Origin: Firmicutes bacterium UBA5774
GTDB lineage: Bacteria > Bacillota > Clostridia > Peptostreptococcales > Anaerovoracaceae
NCBI GenBank assembly: GCA_002418625.1
Contig: DIEM01000030.1
Coordinates: 40,564 to 78,745, forward strand
Reading direction: 5' to 3'
DNA length: 38,182 nt
Shown here: positions 9,459-15,678 of the stretch, one piece after another
Numbering within the stretch: position 1 is the first letter of the stretch
Layout: each line of letters opens with the position of its first letter
Made by a program: the position numbers and the translations under genes
The notes under the pieces: generated by a model
Told to the model about the DNA's origin: nothing
Databases searched by the model: none
The model's input: the letters and a program-made list of their open reading frames with translations, nothing else

Positions 9459-10217
9459 ATGATTTACAAATTTGGACTGATCGGCGAGAATCTGAGTCAC
9501 AGCTTTTCGCCAAAACTCCACCGGGAACTCATGGAAAAGAATGGGATCCAAGGAACCTACTCGCTTATTGAAATCCCAAGGGATAAATTCGAAAGTGAAT
9601 TCGATAAGCTCAAACAGAGTGATTACCATGGCGTCAATGTCACTATACCTTATAAGGAGCGAGTGATGCTCCTGCTGGATTCCTTGTCTCCCCAAGCTCA
9701 ATATATTGGCGCAGTCAATACTATCTCTTTTATAAATGGTTTGGCATCTGGCTTCAATACGGATTACGACGGCTTTTTGCATATGATGGACGCCAATGGC
9801 CTTGATATCCGGAATGCCACGGCTGTTCTTCTCGGATCCGGGGGCGTCACAAAGGCGGTCGTCAAGGCGCTGATCGATCGCGGCATCGCCGGCATCACAG
9901 TCGTCAGCACAAAGACATCTCCATCAACAGATTTGGAAACGATCAACTATGCGGCCTATGAATCGAAACCGATCCGATGTGATTTTCTGATCAATTGCAC
10001 GCCTGTCGGCATGCATCCCAATACCGCGGCAAGCCCCGTCACCGCTACCGCCATTCGCGCTGGCGCCGTTATCGACCTGATCTATAATCCTGAAGAAACG
10101 CAGCTGTTGAAGGATGCGTCGGCGCTTGGCGCGAAGACGGTTAACGGAATGCAGATGCTTGTAGCGCAAGCCGCCAAGGCTCAGGAAATCTGGCTTTCTT
10201 CCCACCAGGCCGAATAA
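9459..10217 (+). CDS. aroE: Shikimate dehydrogenase
   Basis: The enzyme (252 residues) reduces 3-dehydroshikimate to shikimate with NADPH in the aromatic amino-acid pathway. SHSFSP binds substrate, and the catalytic Lys is K66 in NVTIPYKE. N87 in GAVNTI and D102 in FNTDYDGF are present. The nucleotide loop reads GSGGVTKAV rather than the usual GAGGAARA. An ATG at 9447 is in frame, but GAGG lies six bases before ATG 9459-9461. The gene stands alone, away from other aro genes. Quinate use cannot be excluded. Confidence 0.92.
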   Translation: MIYKFGLIGENLSHSFSPKLHRELMEKNGIQGTYSLIEIPRDKFESEFDKLKQSDYHGVNVTIPYKERVMLLLDSLSPQAQYIGAVNTISFINGLASGFNTDYDGFLHMMDANGLDIRNATAVLLGSGGVTKAVVKALIDRGIAGITVVSTKTSPSTDLETINYAAYESKPIRCDFLINCTPVGMHPNTAASPVTATAIRAGAVIDLIYNPEETQLLKDASALGAKTVNGMQMLVAQAAKAQEIWLSSHQAE

Positions 10218-10240
10218 ACCATTACGATACATTGATTAAA

Positions 10241-10282
10241 GCCCGCAATTTACATTAGATGCTTTCCATGTAAATTGCGGGC
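10241..10282. terminator. Strong bidirectional terminator between aroE and 4hbD
   Basis: A perfect 15-bp inverted repeat (10241-10255 with 10268-10282, 12-base loop) lies 23 bases after the aroE stop. It has T-rich sequence on the plus side (TTCCTGTTTT) and TTTAAT on the minus side. It closes both aroE and the 4-hydroxybutyrate operon. Confidence 0.85.
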
Positions 10283-10360
10283 TTCCTGTTTTGATAGGAT
10301 CTCAACGCACGGCTGGACTTTCAAGTCAATTGACGCCGCCTGTATTCAAATCTTTCACTT

Positions 10361-11479
10361 CTAGTACAGATTCTTGAATATCTCGATGAAATCTTCCCTT
10401 TCAAACTGGACATAATTGTTCCCAAGCAGTCTCTGCTGGTTTGCAATGGTGCTGTCGGTAAATTCTTCGATCTGCGCTTCGGTCATGCCGTATTCCCTGA
10501 GAGGTTTCTTGGCGATGATCTTGTTCAGCAGCACTTCGAGTTCTCCGTAAACGTCTCCCGCAGCATCGATTCCCAAAGCTTTGGCGATAACTGCGTTGGC
10601 TTCCTGGATTTTTCCAACAGGCTTCTTTTTATTGTACATCTTGAATACTTCGGTAAAGAACTGATAATTTGCTTCACCGTGCGCTACATGGAACGCTCCG
10701 CCTATGGAATAAGACAAGGCGTGGACAGCGCCGACGCCGGTGTTGCCGAAGGCAATGCCGGCATAATTGGAGGCGATGGCAAAATCCTTTAAAAGATTAA
10801 ATCTTTCATCCTGTCCTTTTTCTGCGATCTGCTTATATCCGGATACGATCATGTCAATGGCCTTCAGCGCGAAAAGTTCTGTATATGGAGATGATTTCGG
10901 CGCCACGAATGATTCAATTGCGTGAATCAAGGCATCGACCGAGCTTGTGCAGAAGAACTTGTACGGAAGTCCCTTGATCGTTTCAGGAATCAGGACTGCG
11001 TCATCAGCATACATGAAATCTCCGGCAAGGCCCTTCTTGATATGCTTTGATTTCAGCTCAGCGATCGAAATATTGGTGACTTCGCTTCCGGTGCCGCAAG
11101 TCGTCGGAACAAGGACAAGCTTCTTCATCCTTTGAGGCGCCACAACGCCCTCAAATAAATCGATGGATTTATCGGGAATATTCAACGCAAAAAGTTTTGC
11201 GATATCAATGACGGTACCGCCGCCGAAAGCGATGATCCTGTCAAATGAATATTTTCTCATTTCAGCGGTTATGGCATCGATCATTTCGTCGGAAGGCTCG
11301 CCCAAACCGAACTTCTCCTGAAAAATATAATTTGATTCGATTCCCAGCGGCTTCATGAAAGGCTCATACAGGAATTCCTGAGTCAAGACCAGATCATTCT
11401 TGGTGATTTTGAATTCATCGTTAAATTCCTTGAAAGTATCGAATACATGAACTTTTGGAACGATTCTCAATGCTTGCAT
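10361..11479 (-). CDS. 4hbD: NAD-dependent 4-hydroxybutyrate dehydrogenase
   Basis: This 372-residue iron-dependent alcohol dehydrogenase interconverts succinate semialdehyde and 4-hydroxybutyrate. GGGTVID (residues 87-92 region) binds NAD, and PTTCGTGSEVT follows. The metal ligands D182, H186, H253 and H267 are all present. The whole chain, including EKFGLGEPSDEMI and the C-terminus, matches the C. kluyveri 4HbD sequence as I remember it, which separates it from generic butanol dehydrogenases. It is the last gene of the abfD operon, 47 bases after abfT, and ends at the 10241-10282 terminator. Confidence 0.93.
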   Translation of the reverse strand: MQALRIVPKVHVFDTFKEFNDEFKITKNDLVLTQEFLYEPFMKPLGIESNYIFQEKFGLGEPSDEMIDAITAEMRKYSFDRIIAFGGGTVIDIAKLFALNIPDKSIDLFEGVVAPQRMKKLVLVPTTCGTGSEVTNISIAELKSKHIKKGLAGDFMYADDAVLIPETIKGLPYKFFCTSSVDALIHAIESFVAPKSSPYTELFALKAIDMIVSGYKQIAEKGQDERFNLLKDFAIASNYAGIAFGNTGVGAVHALSYSIGGAFHVAHGEANYQFFTEVFKMYNKKKPVGKIQEANAVIAKALGIDAAGDVYGELEVLLNKIIAKKPLREYGMTEAQIEEFTDSTIANQQRLLGNNYVQFEREDFIEIFKNLY

Positions 11480-11526
11480 ATTATTATCCTCCTATTATCA
11501 TATAACACTTTGCGTTTCTGAAAGTT

Positions 11527-12837
11527 TTAAAATTCCATGTGGAATCGTCTTTCATATTCCTCAATCAACTCGTCTTTAAAATCCGGATGCGCGATATTTA
11601 TAAGATTCTTGGCTCTTTCCCTGAGGCTCTTGCCTTTCATTGGCGCAATGCCGTATTCGGTCACGATATAATCCACATCGTTTCTGGAAGTCGTTATAGC
11701 AGCTCCCTGATCGACAAAAGGAACGATCTTGGAAATCTTCGTACCATCCTTTTTAATTGTGACAGAAGGCATGGCTATGATTGCTTTTCCGTCAGTGCCC
11801 ATGCTGACTCCACGCACGAAATCAACCTGGCCGCCAACGCCGCTGAACTGGTTGAGGCCCATGCATTCCGAAACGACCTGTCCCTGCAGATCCACCTGGA
11901 TACAAGAATTGATGGAAACCATTTTATACTGCTGCATGATCACTGCCGGATGGTTCGTGTAATCTACCGGCCTGACTTCAACACATGGATTGTTATGAAC
12001 AAAATCATATAGTTTCTGGGTTCCCATCAGGAACGTGATTGTCATTCTGCCCTTATTCATCGATTTTTTACTGTTGTTGATGACACCCATTTCAAACAGT
12101 GCCAGCGTTCCGTCCGAGATCATTTCCGAATGGATCCCAAGGTCTCTCTTGTCATGCAGGAAAAGCATGACTGCGTCAGGGATGGCTCCTATGCCAAGCT
12201 GAAGTGTCGAACCATCTTCTATGAGTGACGCACAATTCCTGCCGATGGCTTCCTCAACTTCGCCGATCTTGGGAGGCTGAAGCTCAACGATCGGGTGGGA
12301 AGCTTCAACGATATGGTCAAGCTCTGAAACATGCACAAAGCTTTCGCCATAGGTTCTGGGGAATCTGTCATTGACCTGCGCGATGACTGTTCTGGCTGAT
12401 TTGACTCCCTGATAGGTATAGTCCACGGAGGTTCCGAGACTGCAATAGCCATGCTCGTCCGGTGGTGTCACCATGACAAGCAGCGTATCAACTTTCAGTT
12501 TTCCTTCGCGGAAATATTTCGGGATTTCATGGAAAAACGCAGGTGTAAAGTCGCCGCGTCCTTCCGAGATGGTTGCCCGGACATTGGCGCTTGCAAACAT
12601 CGGATTGACCCTGAAATGCTTTTCCATCCCGGGCTGAGCATACCCGCCCTTGCCCAGGCTGACCATGTGCTTGATTTCGACATTTTCATACTGCTTGTAA
12701 TTGGCCACCATCGCCTCTACAATTACAGTTGGTTCTCCAACACAGTGCGCAAGCACCACCGTATCGCCGGACCTGATGTTTTTGACCGCCTCTTCTGCTG
12801 TGCATAACCTGCTTTTGTAAATCTCTTTCCAATCCAA
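11527..12837 (-). CDS. abfT: 4-hydroxybutyrate CoA-transferase
   Basis: The 436-residue family I-like CoA-transferase moves CoA from acetyl-CoA or butyryl-CoA to 4-hydroxybutyrate. The catalytic Glu is E238 in GIHSEMISDG. GGQVDFVRG and the C-terminal EYGIA segment are conserved. The sequence closely follows the C. aminobutyricum AbfT sequence from memory, starting with MDWK. The start codon is TTG (12835-12837), with GGAGG ten bases upstream inside the end of the preceding gene. Only two bases separate it from the small Cys-rich gene, implying coupled translation. It feeds AbfD with its substrate. Confidence 0.93.
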   Translation of the reverse strand: MDWKEIYKSRLCTAEEAVKNIRSGDTVVLAHCVGEPTVIVEAMVANYKQYENVEIKHMVSLGKGGYAQPGMEKHFRVNPMFASANVRATISEGRGDFTPAFFHEIPKYFREGKLKVDTLLVMVTPPDEHGYCSLGTSVDYTYQGVKSARTVIAQVNDRFPRTYGESFVHVSELDHIVEASHPIVELQPPKIGEVEEAIGRNCASLIEDGSTLQLGIGAIPDAVMLFLHDKRDLGIHSEMISDGTLALFEMGVINNSKKSMNKGRMTITFLMGTQKLYDFVHNNPCVEVRPVDYTNHPAVIMQQYKMVSINSCIQVDLQGQVVSECMGLNQFSGVGGQVDFVRGVSMGTDGKAIIAMPSVTIKKDGTKISKIVPFVDQGAAITTSRNDVDYIVTEYGIAPMKGKSLRERAKNLINIAHPDFKDELIEEYERRFHMEF

Positions 12838-12839
12838 AT

Positions 12840-13109
12840 TTAATCAGCCTCCTCTTTTATTTTATCGATCACCTTTTCGATGTGATTTTCGTCACAAAGC
12901 ATTGTCGGGGGTTTGCGAACCTTGAAGTGTTTATATGCGGGACAGCAATTTGAACAACCACCGATCACAAGTAAACCGTCATATTCCCGATCCTCCTGTG
13001 CGATCTCAAACTCCACGCTATCCCCCAAGCTTTGCCGGATAGCCTCCAGCGCTTTACCCCTGTCATATCTCGGATTGCAGCCGCCGCAAAATCTCACTCC
13101 ATATAGCAT
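12840..13109 (-). CDS. Small Cys-rich protein of unknown function in the abf operon
   Basis: This 89-residue cytoplasmic protein sits between abfD and abfT. It has two conserved-looking cysteine clusters: FCGGCNPRYDR near the N-terminus (C8, C11) and GGCSNCCPAY in the middle (around residues 51-57), plus one Cys near residue 72. The arrangement suggests an Fe-S or thiol-redox fold, but I know no assigned function. The frame extends upstream to 13331 without a plausible start. AGGAGA precedes ATG 13107-13109, giving the short form. It is tightly packed against abfT. A role in maturing or protecting the oxygen-sensitive dehydratase, or in electron or sulfur handling, is inference from context. 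Confidence 0.85.
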   Translation of the reverse strand: MLYGVRFCGGCNPRYDRGKALEAIRQSLGDSVEFEIAQEDREYDGLLVIGGCSNCCPAYKHFKVRKPPTMLCDENHIEKVIDKIKEEAD

Positions 13110-13130
13110 GAACCGTTCTCCTATTTGAAT

Positions 13131-13157
13131 GGACCGCCGGAGGTCTTCCGGCGGTCC
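13131..13157 (-). promoter_or_regulatory. Intercistronic hairpin between abfD and the small Cys-rich gene
   Basis: An 11-bp perfect GC-rich inverted repeat (13131-13141 with 13147-13157, five-base loop) lies in the 74-base gap after abfD. No T-run follows it on the minus strand, so it is not a standard terminator. It ends just before the ribosome-binding site of the next gene. It probably stabilises the abfD end of the message or dampens expression of the downstream genes. Confidence 0.6.
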
Positions 13158-13183
13158 TGTCGCTATTTTACCGTGACCGGCTA

Positions 13184-14656
13184 TTACTCTTTTATACCTG
13201 CGATTTTCTTTGCAAGTTCTTTCTTGTGTCCCAGATTGCTCTGTCTTGCAATCATGATTCTCTGAGCCTGTGGAGAGCCTGCTCCATGCATCGATTCTGT
13301 CCTGTATCCGACCGCGGCCATTCCAAGGCACATGTTTTCAAGGAATCTCAGGATCCTCATCCTGTTTTCAGTAGGAACAGACGCAACGCCTTTGAAATAT
13401 TTGTTGCAGGTTTCGCCAAGCGTCATGCTTCCGACTTTGAGATCGGATTTGAAATCTTTTTCCGAAGGCATTGTGACCATGAGGCCGCCGGCGATATCTT
13501 CAGCAAGTCTGACGATCTCATATGGGAATCTCGTGACATTCTGCTTGCAGACGTTGGCGAGCAGCAGGTCGATCTGATAGTTCCCGGCAGCAGTCTTAAA
13601 GCCTTCCGCTGAGCATGCGATGCCGCAGCAGTAGAGTGTCTCATTCAGATGAGTCATTTCAATGAGCTTGTCCTTGATATGGGAAGCTTTTGCGGCGCCA
13701 TTGTAATCTGCGGCAAGAGCGGCTGCTCCAATCACGACGTCGCCTACGCCGACTTTGCATCCGCCGTAGCTCTGTCTATGATATCCGGCGAATCTCTCAA
13801 CCAGCATGCCGGAGAAATCCCACTCTTCGCACATGAAAATCCTGTCGTTCGGTACAAATACGTTGTCAAATACGACCAAAGCTTCCTGCCCGCCGAACTG
13901 TTTGTTGCCGAGGTCAACGTCAGCGCCTTCTTCGAGCTTTCTTGTATCGCATGATTGTCTGCCATAAATCATGTATAATCCTTCGACGTCGGACGGGATC
14001 GCAAACGATATTGCATAAGCCTTGTCCGCTTCAGTCATGGTCATGGTAGGCATGATCAGATGCTCATGGGAGTTGATGGAACCTGTCTGGTGGGCCTTCG
14101 CACCCCTTACGACGATACCGTCCGCTCTTTTCTCAACGACATGAAGGAACAGGTCCGGATCTGCCTGCTGGCTTGGGGAAAGTCCTCTGTCGCCTTTTGG
14201 GTCAGTCATGCAACCGTCGACAGTAAGGTCGTTTTCCTGAACGTAGGTCAGGTATTTTTTGAAGTTTTCATGATAATTTGTCCCATATTTCTGGTCTATT
14301 TCAAAGGTCGTTGAATACTCAGCATTGAAAGCATCCATGCCGACGCATCTCTGGAAGCAGGAAGATGTCGTTTGTCCCAGAAGTCGCAGCATCTTGACCT
14401 TTTTTCTCAAGTCATCGGTGCTTTGATGCATATGGCCGAAACGATTGATTTTCTTTCCGGTCAGGTTTGAAGTGGCAGTCATCAGATCTTCATACTCGGG
14501 CATGGTTGCCAGTTCATACGTCATGGAGACGCAGTTGATGGATGGTCTGATGATCGGGTGATCCACAAAATTCTTAACGCGTTCACCAAACATGTAGACC
14601 TTGATGTCGAGTTTTCTTAAGCTCTCGATGTACTGAGCTCCGTTCATAAGTGCCAT
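13184..14656 (-). CDS. abfD: 4-hydroxybutyryl-CoA dehydratase / vinylacetyl-CoA isomerase
   Basis: This 490-residue enzyme dehydrates 4-hydroxybutyryl-CoA to crotonyl-CoA by a radical mechanism using FAD and an unusual [4Fe-4S] cluster. All cluster ligands known for the C. aminobutyricum enzyme are visible, shifted by one residue: C100 and C104 in CFQRCVGMDAF, and H293 and C300 in GYHRQSYGGCKVG. HQTGS (190-194) and the C-terminal YRTESMHGAGSPQ are intact. Length and sequence match the family throughout. AAAGGAG precedes the ATG. It is the first gene of the operon, behind a sigma-54 promoter. It is the defining enzyme of the 4-hydroxybutyrate fermentation path. Confidence 0.97.
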   Translation of the reverse strand: MALMNGAQYIESLRKLDIKVYMFGERVKNFVDHPIIRPSINCVSMTYELATMPEYEDLMTATSNLTGKKINRFGHMHQSTDDLRKKVKMLRLLGQTTSSCFQRCVGMDAFNAEYSTTFEIDQKYGTNYHENFKKYLTYVQENDLTVDGCMTDPKGDRGLSPSQQADPDLFLHVVEKRADGIVVRGAKAHQTGSINSHEHLIMPTMTMTEADKAYAISFAIPSDVEGLYMIYGRQSCDTRKLEEGADVDLGNKQFGGQEALVVFDNVFVPNDRIFMCEEWDFSGMLVERFAGYHRQSYGGCKVGVGDVVIGAAALAADYNGAAKASHIKDKLIEMTHLNETLYCCGIACSAEGFKTAAGNYQIDLLLANVCKQNVTRFPYEIVRLAEDIAGGLMVTMPSEKDFKSDLKVGSMTLGETCNKYFKGVASVPTENRMRILRFLENMCLGMAAVGYRTESMHGAGSPQAQRIMIARQSNLGHKKELAKKIAGIKE

Positions 14657-14756
14657 AATATAATCACTCCTTTATAAAATATATTAGATGTGCTGAACCG
14701 GGGGTCCGCCTGACAAGCGAACCGACGGAACATAATTGTTACCAGTTTTATATTTA

Positions 14757-14772
14757 TGCAATTTTTATGCCA
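14757..14772 (-). promoter_or_regulatory. Sigma-54 (-24/-12) promoter of the abfD operon
   Basis: On the minus strand the sequence reads TGGCAT-N5-TTGCA. The GG and GC are exactly 12 bases apart, matching the sigma-54 consensus almost perfectly. Transcription would start near 14745, leaving a leader of about 90 bases before abfD. The window encodes a sigma-54 activator at 20688-22061. No copy of the 17239-17286 enhancer-like motif is evident upstream of this promoter. Confidence 0.8.
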
Positions 14773-14790
14773 TTTAATGATACACAACAG

Positions 14791-14805
14791 ATCACGTTTC
14801 GTGAT
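14791..14805. repeat. 15-base palindrome over the NifU-like stop codon
   Basis: ATCACG-N3-CGTGAT overlaps the end of the NifU-like gene and lies about 20 bases upstream of the -24 element of the abfD promoter. It could be a weak hairpin at the end of the upstream message or a protein-binding site. No T-run follows. Confidence 0.35.
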
Positions 14806-15070
14806 TCAGGATTTTCTTCGCCATATCGATCAGATCCTGGCTGACAGACGTATCAAGGATAACATCTTCTATCTCCGGGAGTTCCGCTGTCAGTATCTCC
14901 TTGACAACATCCTCGATCGTGTTTTGCGCTGAAGGACAGCCGCTGCAGGCTCCTGTGAGTCTTACTTTTGCGATATTATTCTCAAATCCAACCAGAATGA
15001 CGCCGCCATAATGGGATGCCAATACCGGATCGACCTTTTCCTCAAGGACTTTTCTGATTTTATCCTCCAT
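14792..15070 (-). CDS. NifU C-terminal-domain (Nfu-type) Fe-S carrier protein
   Basis: The 92-residue protein is a stand-alone NifU-like domain that binds or transfers Fe-S clusters through a CxxC pair, here in GACSGCPSAQNTIE around residues 40-53. Length is typical for single-domain Nfu proteins. It has its own sigma-A promoter at 15099-15127 and lies directly upstream of the abfD sigma-54 promoter in the same direction. Its position suggests a supply of clusters to the [4Fe-4S] dehydratase or to the nearby small Cys proteins. A general housekeeping role is equally possible. Confidence 0.9.
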   Translation of the reverse strand: MEDKIRKVLEEKVDPVLASHYGGVILVGFENNIAKVRLTGACSGCPSAQNTIEDVVKEILTAELPEIEDVILDTSVSQDLIDMAKKILNHET

Positions 15071-15098
15071 TTTCCCATACCCCCTTCATACAATTAGG

Positions 15099-15127
15099 AT
15101 TATATACAAGACCCGAACCATTATCAA
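15099..15127 (-). promoter_or_regulatory. Sigma-A promoter of the NifU-like gene
   Basis: TTGATA (15122-15127) and TATAAT (15099-15104) on the minus strand are separated by 17 bases. They lie about 30 bases before the start codon, a near-consensus vegetative promoter. Confidence 0.75.
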
Positions 15128-15276
15128 GGCATATGCTAAAAGTCAGAAAATTGAATTATCGCACGGTAAATTTATTGCTCATTTACGGAAAATCGTGTAA
15201 ATAATTTCACCATTTCCATCAGGGTATATTGTTCCTGCCTACCGGTTCGATACAATGGTTTTTATGCCATTCACAT

Positions 15277-15567
15277 TCAGTTTTCGAAAGACAAAAGCTT
15301 TTCAAGGATAATGTGCGGTGCAAGATCCTGATCATCCATCAGGATGATCGGCACGAAAACCGCAGCTGCTTCGACTTCAATGAGTTTATGTGTATTTTTC
15401 ATTCCTTCGGCATCAAATCCCAGCCGGACCGACGGGATATAGTACGTTTTAGTACCGCCGCAGCCTCAGCTTGGATTTGTGGTGTTTCGAATCATGTCGA
15501 TAATCAAAAATCCGGCACCCTGCCGCTTCATAAATTCTAATACTTCTTGATCGATTTTTATATCCAT
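15277..15567 (-). CDS. Candidate selenoprotein with in-frame UGA (small HesB-like or CC/Se-type protein)
   Basis: Read from ATG 15565-15567 with AAGGAG ten bases upstream, the frame meets TGA at 15466-15468 and then continues to a second TGA at 15277-15279. Taking the first TGA as selenocysteine gives 96 residues with U34 in the redox-like motif S-U-G-C-G-G. The flanking halves read as one protein: an N-terminal segment ending MIRNTTNPS, and a C-terminal segment containing YYIPSVRLGF and a hydrophobic, acidic-ended tail. Small clostridial HesB-like and CC/Se-motif selenoproteins, as I recall them, have this plan. A nonsense mutation is the main alternative. It lies between the abf operon and the permease gene, with a hairpin upstream. 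Function is unknown; a thiol/selenol redox or metal-binding role is likely. Confidence 0.75.
15427..15465 (-). promoter_or_regulatory. Possible bacterial SECIS stem-loop after the UGA
   Basis: Directly after the UGA, GGC (15463-15465) and CGGCGG (15455-15460) can pair with CCGUCG (15430-15435) and GUC (15427-15429). This makes a nine-bp stem with a two-base bulge and a G-U pair. A small inner hairpin has loop UAAAAC. Position suits a bacterial SECIS, but the apical loop lacks the usual early G and lies about 14 bases from the UGA, slightly close. Confidence 0.4.
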
Positions 15568-15597
15568 TGATGTGACGCTCCTTTTCCGCCTCAGCAA

Positions 15598-15633
15598 AAC
15601 AAGCCGGGTGGGCACCCTTTTGCCCGGCTTGTT
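15598..15633 (-). terminator. Terminator-like hairpin between permease and candidate selenoprotein
   Basis: An 11-bp perfect stem (15598-15608 with 15623-15633) is followed on the minus strand by a short T-rich run within and after the stem (TTGTTTTGC). It probably ends the permease message. Only 30 bases separate it from the selenoprotein ATG, with no visible promoter between. Read-through or attenuation may therefore feed the small gene. Confidence 0.65.
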
Positions 15634-15678
15634 CCTGATGGCTCATTTTGATTTAAGTTGCCGTCGCAGGCAGAATGT

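Noticed and set aside
13110..13331. N-terminal extension of the small Cys-rich protein into abfD
   Set aside because: The extension overlaps the abfD 3' end and the hairpin, and has poor composition. A good AGGAGA precedes ATG 13107-13109.
15229..15540. 103-codon plus-strand frame
   Set aside because: It is antisense to the candidate selenoprotein gene, with no ribosome-binding site and no recognisable family.
15449..15646. 65-codon minus-strand frame overlapping the candidate selenoprotein gene
   Set aside because: It is in a different frame, has no convincing ribosome-binding site and runs across the hairpin at 15598-15633. Its composition is not protein-like.
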